Assembly (NCBI GenBank): GCA_947627955.1
Contig: CANQXZ010000013.1
Span: 1 to 37,970 of the forward strand
DNA from: an uncultured Clostridia bacterium
GTDB lineage: Bacteria > Bacillota > Clostridia > Christensenellales > Borkfalkiaceae
Direction: 5' to 3'
DNA length: 37,970 bases
A program made the translations under genes and the position numbers. Of the stretch, positions 1-8,523 are shown piece by piece; within the stretch, counting starts at the first letter, position 1; every line of letters starts with the position of its first letter. The notes beneath the pieces were generated by a model. It was not told where the DNA came from. It did no database searches and worked only from the letters and a program-made list of their open reading frames with translations.

Positions 1-125
<125 letters not shown>

Positions 126-154
126 TTAATTATATTTTTCGGTATCCGCATATG

Positions 155-172
155 CGCGCAAATCAGTGCGCG
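155..172. repeat. Small inverted repeat between recombinase and lipoprotein genes
   Basis: CGCGCA and TGCGCG form a six-base perfect inverted repeat around a six-base loop. It lies in the divergent spacer just upstream of the promoter at 177-205. It could be an operator or a small hairpin. Nothing ties it to a particular protein. Confidence 0.3.
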
Positions 173-176
173 GGAC

Positions 177-205
177 TTGATTTTCCGCGGCGTTCATGCT
201 ATTAT
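177..205 (+). promoter_or_regulatory. Sigma-A-like promoter of the glycine-rich lipoprotein
   Basis: TTGATT (177-182), 17 bases, then TATTAT (200-205). The predicted start of transcription leaves a leader of about 35 bases that carries the GGGAGG ribosome site at 234-239. Confidence 0.5.
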
Positions 206-246
206 GATATTGCGCCGAAAGGCATGGCGCCGCGGGAGGCATGTAG

Positions 247-2613
247 GTGAAAAGATACGGTCTTGCAGGCTTTTTATTGGGGATAGGGGCGGTTTTTCTG
301 TCGCTCTCTCTTTCCGCATGCTCCGACGCCGACAGGATAAAGTTCGCCACAGCCCGTTACGAGGGGTACGCGCCCGGGTTTACATATCTTGACAGAAAGG
401 CGGTAGACAGGGAGAGCCTTCCCGAAGGCGTTCGGGATCCCGAGCTCGAAAACAGCGCCGATTACGACGTGGTGTACGAACAGGCCGCCGCTACGGGGTC
501 ATATGTAGAGTTGTGCACGCTTGGCGTGAACGGCGATATCCTGTATCCCGGCGCGCTTGTGGATATAGCCGAAGACCGCCGTTTGCCCATCGCCATAGAG
601 CGGGCGCCCGTAACGCTTTCCGCGAGCTTCAATACCGGGCGGCAGGTTTCGTCGCCCGTGACGGCTACGGCTACGGTGGAAGAGTCGACCTTGTCCGACG
701 TCCGCGAGAGTATCCTTAAAATGGAGAGAAAAAACGCGGTCACGGCGTATGCCGACCTCACCTATGAAGTGAGGGAGATATGCAATGAAGCCGAACTGAA
801 AATGAACCTCGGCTTCGGGTTGCAGACGAACAGTTTCGAATTTTGCGAAAACTTTTCAGACGGCAAGCTCAAACGCCGCACATCGCTCGCCGTGGTGGTG
901 AAGCAGATCTTCTACACGGTAGAGGCAGAGCCGCCCGCGGAGTACGGCTCGCGCGATCTCTTTTCCGAAGAGCTGAGTACAGAGGAGATAACGGCGTCGC
1001 TGAGCGGAAAGATCCCCGCGTACGTCTCTTCCGTCTCATACGGGCGCATAGCCATGATAGCCATACACACCAACTTTTCCGTAAAGGACGTTGAAGACGC
1101 GCTCGCGGGCGCATGGACGAATATGGACAGCGGTGCAAGTTCTGCGCCGCGCAGATTGGGCGATCGGTTCGACGGCGTTTTGAAGGAGCTGTCCGAAGAT
1201 ATCGATACCACCGTGGATTGCTTTATCTATGACGGCGCTTTGAGCCAAAGTTTTTCTTATCCCTCCGGCAAGACGATATTTGAAGCCTTTTCGGGGCTCA
1301 ACGGGGCAGGCGACGGGGCTATGCCCGTTTTATATTCAATGCGCCAGCTCGACGGTTCGCCCGTCAAGGAGCAGAGCCGCGGCGAATATGTCATAAAAAA
1401 CGTAGTTTACAGCGTAAAAAAGATAATGAGCTGGAAAAATCTCGACAAAATGCTCCTCGACGGCTCGCTGTTCTCGTCTGCCGTCGTCAGGCTCGACTTT
1501 TCGGCGATGGCGGGAGCGCAAGCCGCGGACCGCACGCTTACCATTCCCCATAACGTCCGCGAAATACGGCTTACGGGAACGGGCGGCGCCGCTCTGGGCG
1601 GGTTCAGCATTTCGGTGGACAACAGGTGGGCTCCTTTAATAGTCAGCCTGGACAATATTTCCATCACTGCCGACAAGGGCGGCGCAAAAGGCGTGGCGTT
1701 TCTCTGCGAAAACGAGGCGCCCGTCACATTGGAAGTAAGGCACACTGTGACTATAAAGGGCGTCGGCGGCTCGCCCGCCGTCAAGTGCAAAAATCTGAAG
1801 ATCGTGGGCGCGGGCAACGCGTCTCTCAGCATATACGGCGGCGATTACACTGATACCGTTTCGGACGCCGGACAGGGCGGACGCGGCGGCGACGGCATTT
1901 TGGCGACCGATCTCGGGGTGGAACTTTCGGGCTCCCTCAAAGTGTACGGCGGCGCAGGCGGCGATGGCGGCACGGGTTACAGGGGCTCCAAGTCGAGCAA
2001 CGGCTCCAAGGGAACCGACGGCACAACGGGCGGCGCGGGCGGCGACGGCGGTTTTGCCGTATCGTGCGATAACCTTCGGATAAATTGCCCCGACGCGTCC
2101 TTTACGGGCGGCGCGGGCGGCAAAGGAGGAACAGGCGGCAAAGGAGGAACGGGAGAAATCATGTGGCGCGGCAGCGGAAGCCTTGACGCCGGCAACGGCG
2201 GAACGGGAGGAGTCGGCGGCAGGGGCGGCGCTTCACTGAATGCCGTAAAGTCGTTCAAATCAAGCGGCAGTCTCACCCTCACGCCCGGCGCGGGCGGCAA
2301 AGGGGGAACAGGCGGCGCGGGAGGCGACGGAAAGACCCACAGCAACGGCGGCACATGGATAGTGATAGACTACTACCGCAAGGGTTCCCCCGGTAACGGC
2401 GGAACGGGCGGCAAAGGCGGCAGCGCGGGCACGGAAACGTTCGGCGGCGCGGCAGGCGTTACGATAGGCAAGGGAGCCCCCGGCAAGGGCGGCGACGGCG
2501 GCAGGGGCGGTTCCCCCTGGTCGATAACCGATTGGCGCGGGACGGCAAGGCATCCCACGAGCGACAAGTACGGTGAAAACGGCGGAACGGGGCAGGACGG
2601 CGATCCCGTCTGA
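247..2613 (+). CDS. Large lipoprotein with glycine-rich C-terminal third
   Basis: A 788-residue exported protein of unknown function. The GTG start at 247 is chosen because GGGAGG (234-239) sits seven bases upstream and the reading opens with a short basic N-terminus, a hydrophobic core and the lipobox LSAC, with the lipidated cysteine at residue 25. Residues about 30-420 match nothing I recognise. Residues about 425-540 alternate short beta-like segments (TIPHNVREIRLTG, VTLEVRHTVTIKGVG), suggesting a beta-helix. From about residue 541 to the end the chain is dominated by GGAGGxGGTGG-type runs broken by short non-glycine blocks. These are not Gly-X-Y collagen; they resemble PGRS-like or GG-rich adhesin segments. 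It is probably membrane-anchored and surface-exposed. It stands alone, with its own promoter and terminator. Confidence 0.85.
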   Translation: MKRYGLAGFLLGIGAVFLSLSLSACSDADRIKFATARYEGYAPGFTYLDRKAVDRESLPEGVRDPELENSADYDVVYEQAAATGSYVELCTLGVNGDILYPGALVDIAEDRRLPIAIERAPVTLSASFNTGRQVSSPVTATATVEESTLSDVRESILKMERKNAVTAYADLTYEVREICNEAELKMNLGFGLQTNSFEFCENFSDGKLKRRTSLAVVVKQIFYTVEAEPPAEYGSRDLFSEELSTEEITASLSGKIPAYVSSVSYGRIAMIAIHTNFSVKDVEDALAGAWTNMDSGASSAPRRLGDRFDGVLKELSEDIDTTVDCFIYDGALSQSFSYPSGKTIFEAFSGLNGAGDGAMPVLYSMRQLDGSPVKEQSRGEYVIKNVVYSVKKIMSWKNLDKMLLDGSLFSSAVVRLDFSAMAGAQAADRTLTIPHNVREIRLTGTGGAALGGFSISVDNRWAPLIVSLDNISITADKGGAKGVAFLCENEAPVTLEVRHTVTIKGVGGSPAVKCKNLKIVGAGNASLSIYGGDYTDTVSDAGQGGRGGDGILATDLGVELSGSLKVYGGAGGDGGTGYRGSKSSNGSKGTDGTTGGAGGDGGFAVSCDNLRINCPDASFTGGAGGKGGTGGKGGTGEIMWRGSGSLDAGNGGTGGVGGRGGASLNAVKSFKSSGSLTLTPGAGGKGGTGGAGGDGKTHSNGGTWIVIDYYRKGSPGNGGTGGKGGSAGTETFGGAAGVTIGKGAPGKGGDGGRGGSPWSITDWRGTARHPTSDKYGENGGTGQDGDPV

Positions 2614-2630
2614 CTAAGGTCATGATAAAA

Positions 2631-2653
2631 ACACGGCGCAAGCCGTGTTTTTT
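2631..2653 (+). terminator. Rho-independent terminator after the lipoprotein gene
   Basis: ACACGGC, loop GCAA, GCCGTGT, followed by a six-T run and preceded by an A run. A textbook intrinsic terminator 17 bases after the stop codon. Confidence 0.9.
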
Positions 2654-2727
2654 GTCGCCCGAAACGTCCGCTTTTTGGCATAATGCGCCGAAAATCGCAA
2701 CAAACGATAAAAATTTACTCTCTGATA

Positions 2728-2757
2728 TTGTAAAATCCCCCCGCGGCGTGCTATAAT
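2728..2757 (+). promoter_or_regulatory. Promoter of the tilS run
   Basis: TTGTAA (2728-2733), 18 bases, TATAAT (2752-2757). It lies between the terminator of the upstream gene and the tilS start, and probably drives tilS and the genes after it. Confidence 0.6.
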
Positions 2758-2800
2758 CATAGAAAGGAAAAATTTCAGGGCGGCGCGGGAGTTCCATTCT

Positions 2801-4174
2801 GTGGAGATAGATCTTTCAAAGTATTCCAAACTGAATATCTGTGTGGCAGTATCGGGCGGGCGCGATTCGATGGCGCTTTTGCACTATCTTTTAGCGCACG
2901 GCGGAGAATACGGGATAAGGGTGTGCGCGGTGAATTTCGACCACGGAATGAGGGACGTAACGTCCGCGCGGGACAGCGCGTTCGTCGCCGACTACTGCGC
3001 GAGCCGCGGCGTGCCCCTTCTCTTTTACAGATGGGAGAGCGCGGGCGAAAAGACGGAAGCCGCCGCGCATATCTGGCGGTCAATGCGCTATGCGGAGGCG
3101 GTCTTGCCGCAAGTTTTGCCAAACGGCGAAAAGTGGGAGGGAGCGGACGCCGTCGCGACCGCGCACCACTTGAACGATAACGCCGAAACGGTGCTGTTCA
3201 ACCTCGCGCGCGGCAGCGGGATCGCGGGGCTCACGGGGATATGCGACGAGACGTGTTTGGCGGTTTCGGGCAAGCCCTTTAAGCTGATACGCCCGCTCAT
3301 AGCCGTTTCAAGGGCGGAGATCGGGGAATATATAGCGCGAAACGGCATTCCCTACGTGGACGACGAGACCAATTTCACCGACGATTACACGCGCAACAAG
3401 ATCCGCCATAACGTCTTGCCGGAGCTGGAAAGAGCCGTGCCGAACGCAGCGGGAGCCATTTACCGCTTTTCGCGCATCGCCGCAGAGGACGAGGAGTACT
3501 TCGGCGGGATAATCGAAGAGAGGGGGCTTATAAAGCGCACTCCCCTCGGCTATGAAATTGCAAAGTGCCCCGAAAAACCCATATTCAAGCGGGCTATATT
3601 AAAGTGTCTGTCCGAATGCGGAGTGCGGGATTATACCTTCGGGCACCTCGAAGCGCTGTACGCCCTGCAATTTGCGGAGCGCGGCAAAAAGTTCGGGTTT
3701 TGCGGCTATACCGCCATTAACGAGGGCAATAAAACAGCGCTGTGCGCCGATCCCACGCTGAAAATGCGGGATGAGGGCTGTCCGTTTTGGGAGTTTTTCG
3801 GTTGCGGCGCCAAACCCGTATTCTTCGGCAGACCGCTGTATATCGGAAGCGCGGACGGGGAACCCGAACTCGATATATCCTGCAAAAAGACGCTGAGGTT
3901 CGATCCGGGCAAGATCCCGAAAGACGCCGTGGTGCGCTTCATGCGCGCGGGCGACAGGTTCACCAAATTCGGCGGCGGAACTAAAAATCTCGGCAGCTAT
4001 TTCACGGACAAAAAGATCCCCGTAAGGCTGCGCGCCAATATTCCCCTCGTTGCCTCGGGGAGCGACGTCTTTTTGGTCTGCGGCGTTGAGATATCGGAAA
4101 AGTGCAGGACGGACGACGGCGCTTCGCAGATCGCGGTATGTATTGCCGAGGACTTTATAAAAATGAGCAAATAG
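2801..4174 (+). CDS. tilS: tRNA(Ile)-lysidine synthetase TilS
   Basis: Converts cytidine 34 of the CAU-anticodon isoleucine tRNA to lysidine with ATP and lysine, so the tRNA reads AUA. The N-terminal PP-loop ATPase motif SGGRDS is at residues 18-23, and other family blocks follow (ATAHHLNDNAETVLFN, then NFTDDYTRNKIRHNVLPELE). The C-terminal TilS domain ends near LVCGVEISEKC. Its 457 residues are normal for the family. The start is GTG at 2801 with GGGAG (2787-2791) nine bases upstream; there is no nearby ATG in frame before the PP-loop. The tilS-hpt pairing is widely conserved in Firmicutes, although here one gene separates them. Confidence 0.95.
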   Translation: MEIDLSKYSKLNICVAVSGGRDSMALLHYLLAHGGEYGIRVCAVNFDHGMRDVTSARDSAFVADYCASRGVPLLFYRWESAGEKTEAAAHIWRSMRYAEAVLPQVLPNGEKWEGADAVATAHHLNDNAETVLFNLARGSGIAGLTGICDETCLAVSGKPFKLIRPLIAVSRAEIGEYIARNGIPYVDDETNFTDDYTRNKIRHNVLPELERAVPNAAGAIYRFSRIAAEDEEYFGGIIEERGLIKRTPLGYEIAKCPEKPIFKRAILKCLSECGVRDYTFGHLEALYALQFAERGKKFGFCGYTAINEGNKTALCADPTLKMRDEGCPFWEFFGCGAKPVFFGRPLYIGSADGEPELDISCKKTLRFDPGKIPKDAVVRFMRAGDRFTKFGGGTKNLGSYFTDKKIPVRLRANIPLVASGSDVFLVCGVEISEKCRTDDGASQIAVCIAEDFIKMSK

Positions 4175-4216
4175 CGCGAACGTGTCTGGTTTTGCGCTTA
4201 AAATAAGGAGGACATT

Positions 4217-4558
4217 ATGCCTTTTATAGATCTAAAGATCTCGAAAAAACTCACGGAAGAGGAAAAGGAGAGCTTAAAGAGCGAGCTCGGCAAGGCTGTC
4301 GGCTTGCTCCATAAGCCCGAGAGCTATCTCATGGTGGGGATAGCCGACGGTTACAGCCTGTATTTTGCGGGCAAAAAGCTGAAAGAGGGCGCCTATGTGG
4401 AAGTGAGCCTCTTCGGCTCGGCAACGCCCGCCGACTACGAAAAGATGACAGCCCGCATATGCGGCATACTCTCGTCCGGGCTTGGCGTGCCCGCGGACGG
4501 GGTATACGTTACCTATCACGGCGTCAAGGATTGGGGCTGGAACGGCTCCAACTTCTGA
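4217..4558 (+). CDS. MIF-like tautomerase family protein
   Basis: A 113-residue protein of the macrophage migration inhibitory factor / tautomerase superfamily. These proteins trimerise and use the N-terminal proline, freed by removal of the initiator Met, as catalytic base; Pro2 is present (MPFIDLKISKKL). Other MIF-like features are the region MVGIADGYSLYFAG in mid-chain, the EVSLFGSA strand and the C-terminal VYVTYHGVKDWGWNGSNF, which matches the usual ...W.W.G..F ending. The substrate is unknown in bacteria; phenylpyruvate tautomerase activity is the usual label. A strong AAGGAGG (4205-4211) lies five bases before the ATG. It sits between tilS and hpt, interrupting a commonly adjacent pair. 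Confidence 0.9.
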   Translation: MPFIDLKISKKLTEEEKESLKSELGKAVGLLHKPESYLMVGIADGYSLYFAGKKLKEGAYVEVSLFGSATPADYEKMTARICGILSSGLGVPADGVYVTYHGVKDWGWNGSNF

Positions 4559-4606
4559 CGGGAGAGCCCGCGGCGGGATACTATCGACAAAAGGGAGGAA
4601 ACGCTC

Positions 4607-5182
4607 ATGATGAACGCTGATTGCGAACGGATATTGTTTACCGAAGAACAGCTCCGCGGCAGGGTCGCGGAAGTTGCGCGCGAGGTGGACGGGCTCTATA
4701 AGGGGAAACGCCCGCTCGCGGTGGGGATACTTAAAGGCAGCATAATATTTTATTCGGACTTCATCCGTTGCCTCACCGTGCCCGTGGAGCTCGACTTTAT
4801 GGCGGTGTCGTCATACGGCAGCGGGGCGGTGTCTTCGGGCAAGCTGAAGATAAAAAAGGACCTCGACAGGGACGTGCGCGGCAGGGACGTCATTATAATC
4901 GAGGACATAATAGACAGCGGCTTCACCCTCGCCAATCTGAAAGAACTGCTAAAAGAGCGGGGAGCCGAATCTGTGCGGATAGTCACCCTGCTCGACAAAA
5001 AGGGCAGGCGTAAGTACGACATTTCGCCCGACTTCAACTGCTTCGAAGTGGACGACGAGTTCGTGGTGGGTTACGGGCTGGACTACGACGAAATGTACCG
5101 TTCCCTGCCCTATATAGGCATCTTGAAGCGTTCCGTCTACGAAGACCGCATTTTTGCGTCTGCCGATAAAAATGTAGTATAA
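4607..5182 (+). CDS. hpt: Hypoxanthine phosphoribosyltransferase
   Basis: Purine salvage enzyme that joins hypoxanthine or guanine to PRPP, giving IMP or GMP in the cytosol. The PRPP-binding signature is VIIIEDIIDSGFTL at about residues 95-108. Earlier come the PPi-loop region LKGSIIFYSDFIR and the SSYGSG flexible-loop block, and later VGYGLDYDEMYRSLPYIG, all typical of bacterial Hpt. Its 191 residues are near the usual 180. Two adjacent ATGs (4607, 4610) follow the GGGAGG site; the first is used here. It probably belongs to the tilS transcript. Confidence 0.96.
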   Translation: MMNADCERILFTEEQLRGRVAEVAREVDGLYKGKRPLAVGILKGSIIFYSDFIRCLTVPVELDFMAVSSYGSGAVSSGKLKIKKDLDRDVRGRDVIIIEDIIDSGFTLANLKELLKERGAESVRIVTLLDKKGRRKYDISPDFNCFEVDDEFVVGYGLDYDEMYRSLPYIGILKRSVYEDRIFASADKNVV

Positions 5183-5205
5183 CTTTCGTTTGCTTTCACA
5201 TACTG
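5177..5205 (+). promoter_or_regulatory. SigG-like forespore promoter of spoVT
   Basis: GTATA (5177-5181), 17 bases, CATACTG (5199-5205). This resembles the Bacillus SigG consensus (GHATR, 17-18 bases, CATnHTA) with one mismatch at the last base. spoVT is SigG-dependent in Bacillus, so the position is as expected. Confidence 0.5.
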
Positions 5206-5230
5206 CTCTTGTAAAAACCGAGGAGAGTAT

Positions 5231-5776
5231 ATGAAAGCAACGGGAATTGTCAGAAGAATAGACGAGCTGGGCAGGGTGGTCATCCCCAAGGAGATAAGGA
5301 GCACCCTGCGTTTGAAGAGCGGCGACCCGCTCGAAATTTTTACCGAGCGCGACGAGCTCACGCTGAAAAAGTATTCGCCGATAGCCTCTCTCGACAAGTT
5401 TTCGGAGGGAACGGCAAAATCGCTCTCCGACCTTTCGGGAATGGTGGCTGTGATCTGCGACACCGACGAGGTGCTGCACGCTTCGGGCAAGAACAAAAAG
5501 GATTTCGACGGGAAGAACTTATCCCGCGGAATGGACAGGATATTGAGGGACAGGAAGAGCTATATCGCCAATCTTTCGGAGGGCGGCGACATAGTGCCCA
5601 TCTGCGACGGGGAGGAGAACGGGCTCACCGCGCAGATAATTGTCCCCATCGTGTGCAACGGGGATTGCCTCGGCGCGGTTGCGCTCGTATCGAGCGAACA
5701 GGGCGCGAGGGTGGAACCCGCCGCATGCAAACTCGCACAGCTTTCCGCCGATATTCTGGCGGGACAATTCGAATGA
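5231..5776 (+). CDS. spoVT: Stage V sporulation regulator SpoVT
   Basis: DNA-binding regulator of late forespore genes, working downstream of SigG. Residues about 1-50 form the AbrB-type swapped-hairpin domain (MKATGIVRRIDELGRVVIPKEI), which is almost invariant in SpoVT. Residues about 55-178 form the C-terminal GAF-like domain that distinguishes SpoVT from AbrB and Abh. Total length of 181 matches Bacillus SpoVT (178). A GAGGAG site lies just before the ATG. In Bacillus spoVT also lies directly upstream of yabM and yabN, as here. Confidence 0.96.
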   Translation: MKATGIVRRIDELGRVVIPKEIRSTLRLKSGDPLEIFTERDELTLKKYSPIASLDKFSEGTAKSLSDLSGMVAVICDTDEVLHASGKNKKDFDGKNLSRGMDRILRDRKSYIANLSEGGDIVPICDGEENGLTAQIIVPIVCNGDCLGAVALVSSEQGARVEPAACKLAQLSADILAGQFE

Positions 5777-5813
5777 TCCCCGTCCCGCCCCGCACAGCGG
5801 CGGGGCTTTATTT

Positions 5814-7181
5814 ATGCGTTTAAAGAGACAGTCGTATATAAAAGGCGCCGTCATAATTTCGCTTGGCGGCTTTATATCAAAAGTGCTCGGCGCGGTGTAC
5901 AGGATACCTCTCACCGCGGTCTTGGGCGGAAAGGGCATGGGGATATACCAGATGGTATACCCCTTATACTGCATTCTGCTCACCGTTTCAGCCTCGGGCA
6001 TACCCACGGGAATAGCCCGCCTCATCTCTTCGGGGAGGGGAGAGGGCGCCGAAAAGAGCGCCTTTTCCCTTTACGGCGCGGTCGGGCTCATGGGCACGGC
6101 GCTTATGTACGCCCTTTCCACGCCCCTCGCCGCGTTGCAGGGCGAACCCGCCGTGGCGCTGTGCTGCAAGATGCTGTGTCCTTCGGTGTTCTTCGTCTCG
6201 GCGCTCTCGGTGGTGCGCGGATACTTTCAGGGGCGCGGGAACATGTATCCCACGGCGTTCACGGAAGTCGGGGAACAGCTGATAAAGGTGCTGCTCGGCG
6301 TGGCGCTCGCCTCGCGCTTTAAAGGCGATCTTACCCGCGCCGTGGCTTCCACGCTGTTTGCGGTGACGCTGAGCGAGGCTGTCTCAACGGCGGCAGCCGT
6401 GGCGTTTTACTTGAAAAACCGCCCCCGCGAGCCCCTTTTCAGGCAAAGATATGTGCCCGTGAAAGCCATTCTCGCCTACACGGTGCCCCTCACCCTCACC
6501 GCGATGGCTATGCCCCTTTCACAGCTCATGGAGAGCGTTGTGGCGGTGCGCCTTCTGAGGGCTGGCTCCGCCGACGCTACGGCGCTCTACGGCGTGTATT
6601 CGGGGTGCGCCGTGACGATCGTAAATCTGCCCGTCTCGGTGACGTACGGGCTGGCGGCTTCGAGCGTGCCGCAGATCTCCCCGCTCGCGGAGAGCGGGGA
6701 CCTTGCCGCCGCCAAAAAAAAGGCTTATAAGGCTCTGTGGCTCACCTTTCTCGTCTCCGCGCCCGCCGCCGCAGCTTTATACATCTTCGCCCCCCTCGCG
6801 GCGAAATTCGTGTTCGGCTCTCTCGGGGAGGAACACAGGGCTCTGCTCGTCGGGCTCGTGCGGATAATGTCGCCGTGCGCGGTGACGCTGTCGCTCGTGC
6901 AGACCTCTTCGGCGTGCCTTACGGCTCTCGGCAAGCCCGCGCTCGGCACCGCTACGCAGTGGATAAGCTGTATCCTGCGCGTGGCGGCGGGCGCCGCGCT
7001 GATAGCGTTTACCCCACTCGGCATTTCTGGAGCCGCGTGGGCGGGAAATTTTGCCAATATTGTTGCAACCGTTCTCAATTTCTGCTATATTATAAGAGCA
7101 GGCAAACGCAATGAAAATAACTCTGGTAGGATTGGGAAACGTCTCGGGGGACTTGACCCTTCGGGCAGACAGGGCGCTTAA
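5814..7181 (+). CDS. SpoVB/YabM-type MOP-family flippase
   Basis: A 455-residue integral membrane protein of the MOP (MATE/flippase) superfamily, closest in sequence feel and position to the SpoVB and YabM group that moves lipid-linked precursors during cortex or wall assembly. Visible family segments are KGAVIISLGGFISKVLGAVYRIPL at the N-terminus (described here as residues 8-31), GKGMGIYQMVYPLY, and FQGRGNMYPTA, with about a dozen hydrophobic helices following. The open frame extends further 5' to 5640, but that part overlaps spoVT in another frame and lacks membrane character, so the ATG at 5814 is chosen. Its last 71 bases overlap the next gene. Which lipid it moves cannot be told from sequence. 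Confidence 0.88.
   Translation: MRLKRQSYIKGAVIISLGGFISKVLGAVYRIPLTAVLGGKGMGIYQMVYPLYCILLTVSASGIPTGIARLISSGRGEGAEKSAFSLYGAVGLMGTALMYALSTPLAALQGEPAVALCCKMLCPSVFFVSALSVVRGYFQGRGNMYPTAFTEVGEQLIKVLLGVALASRFKGDLTRAVASTLFAVTLSEAVSTAAAVAFYLKNRPREPLFRQRYVPVKAILAYTVPLTLTAMAMPLSQLMESVVAVRLLRAGSADATALYGVYSGCAVTIVNLPVSVTYGLAASSVPQISPLAESGDLAAAKKKAYKALWLTFLVSAPAAAALYIFAPLAAKFVFGSLGEEHRALLVGLVRIMSPCAVTLSLVQTSSACLTALGKPALGTATQWISCILRVAAGAALIAFTPLGISGAAWAGNFANIVATVLNFCYIIRAGKRNENNSGRIGKRLGGLDPSGRQGA
7063..7091 (+). promoter_or_regulatory. Possible internal promoter for yabN
   Basis: TTGCAA (7063-7068), 17 bases, TATATT (7086-7091), inside the 3' end of the flippase gene and 20 bases before the yabN start. 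It would allow yabN-dus to be expressed apart from the sporulation genes. Confidence 0.4.
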
Positions 7182-8523
7182 AGGGGCGCGCAAGATATAC
7201 GCGCGCACTTCGGCTTGCCCCGCATTCGGAAGTTTAGAAGGCTACAACGTGGAGACGTTCGACGGCGTGTTCAAAAGCTGCCGCAACTTCGACACCCTCA
7301 ACAAAAAGCTCGCCTCGCTCGTGCTCGCCGCCGCAAAGGAGGGCGACGTCGTCTATTGCGTGGACGGTTCGGTCACAGAGGACGAGGCGTGCAAGATAAT
7401 TTTGTCCCGCCACAGGGACGTGGAGATATGCGATTCGGTCTCCAAGGGGGCGGGGGCGTACGGCGCCGCGCGCCTAAAATGCGCCGTACCCGTCTATCTC
7501 TCGGCGTATTCGGTGAAAGAGCTGAAAAGCTGCCGCGCCTGCGCCGTGTTCGACGTGGATTGCCGCCTCATCGCCTCGGACGTAAAGGAGAGGCTCTCCG
7601 ATATCTTCGGCGAGGAGACGTATTGCTGCTTCGTCAGTGGCGGCAAGGCGAAGAGGATACCCATATATGAGATAGACAGGCAGAGCGAATACGACGCCTC
7701 CTGCGCCGTCGCGGTGGAAGAGGGCGAATTCCTGAAGCGCGACAGATACGACTTTGAGGACCTCGTCGCCATAATGAAGACCCTCCGCGCCCCGGGCGGG
7801 TGTCCGTGGGACGGAGCGCAGACGCCCGAGAGCATAAAAGGCAACATGATAGAGGAGGCGTACGAGCTCGTGGACGCCATCGAGCGCGGGGACGCGGACG
7901 GCAAGGAAGAGGAGACGGGCGACGTGCTGTTGCAAGCCGCTTTCCACGCCGTGATGGCGGAAGAGCGGGGGGAATTCACCGCCTCGGACGCGCTCACGCG
8001 GATAGTCAAAAAGCTCATATTCCGCCACTCGCACATATTCGGCGGCGACAGGGCTGCCGACGAGGGGGAAGCCCTCGGCGTGTGGGAGAAGAACAAGGTC
8101 GCCGAAAAGGGGCAAAAGACCTTTGGCGAGACCCTTCTCGCCGTGCCGAAAAACTTCCCAGCATGCCTGCGCGCCCAGAAAGTGGGCAAGCGCGCCTCCA
8201 AATGCGGGTTCGACTTCCTCTCTCCCGTATCGGCTTCGGAAAAGCTGTGGGAGGAGGTGCAGGAGATGGTGGAGCGCATGCGCGCGGACGACAAAGAGGG
8301 CACCTTCGAGGAGGGCGGCGACGTGCTCTTTGCCGCCGTGAACACCGTGCGCCTTGCGGGAGTGGACTGCGAGGAAGCTCTCCGCGCCGCCACGGAGAAG
8401 TTCATACGCCGCTTCGTAGCCTGCGAAAAGCTCATTTCCGCCGACGGCAAAAAGATCGAGGAGGTCACCTCCGACGGGCTCCTCTTCGACTACTATTGGC
8501 AAAGAGCTAAAGATGAAACTTGA
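7111..8523 (+). CDS. mazG: YabN-type fusion: tetrapyrrole-methylase-like domain plus MazG pyrophosphohydrolase
   Basis: A 470-residue two-part protein. Residues 1 to about 200 carry the SAM-methylase-like fold of the TP-methylase family (MKITLVGLGNVSGDLT, a GxGxxxGDLT block), probably not an active methylase. Residues about 210-470 are a full MazG with two copies of the fold. The first contains the metal-binding pattern EEAYELVDAI...EEETGDVLLQ and the second KLWEEVQEMVE...GTFEEGGDVLFA. MazG removes pyrophosphate from unwanted NTPs. Family length is about 490. The weak ribosome site and the long overlap with the upstream gene suggest translational coupling or the internal promoter at 7063-7091. 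It overlaps dus by 11 bases. Confidence 0.93.
   Translation: MKITLVGLGNVSGDLTLRADRALKGARKIYARTSACPAFGSLEGYNVETFDGVFKSCRNFDTLNKKLASLVLAAAKEGDVVYCVDGSVTEDEACKIILSRHRDVEICDSVSKGAGAYGAARLKCAVPVYLSAYSVKELKSCRACAVFDVDCRLIASDVKERLSDIFGEETYCCFVSGGKAKRIPIYEIDRQSEYDASCAVAVEEGEFLKRDRYDFEDLVAIMKTLRAPGGCPWDGAQTPESIKGNMIEEAYELVDAIERGDADGKEEETGDVLLQAAFHAVMAEERGEFTASDALTRIVKKLIFRHSHIFGGDRAADEGEALGVWEKNKVAEKGQKTFGETLLAVPKNFPACLRAQKVGKRASKCGFDFLSPVSASEKLWEEVQEMVERMRADDKEGTFEEGGDVLFAAVNTVRLAGVDCEEALRAATEKFIRRFVACEKLISADGKKIEEVTSDGLLFDYYWQRAKDET

Noticed and set aside
5640-5813. N-terminal extension of the spoVB-like gene
   Set aside because: It overlaps spoVT out of frame and contains no hydrophobic or family sequence.
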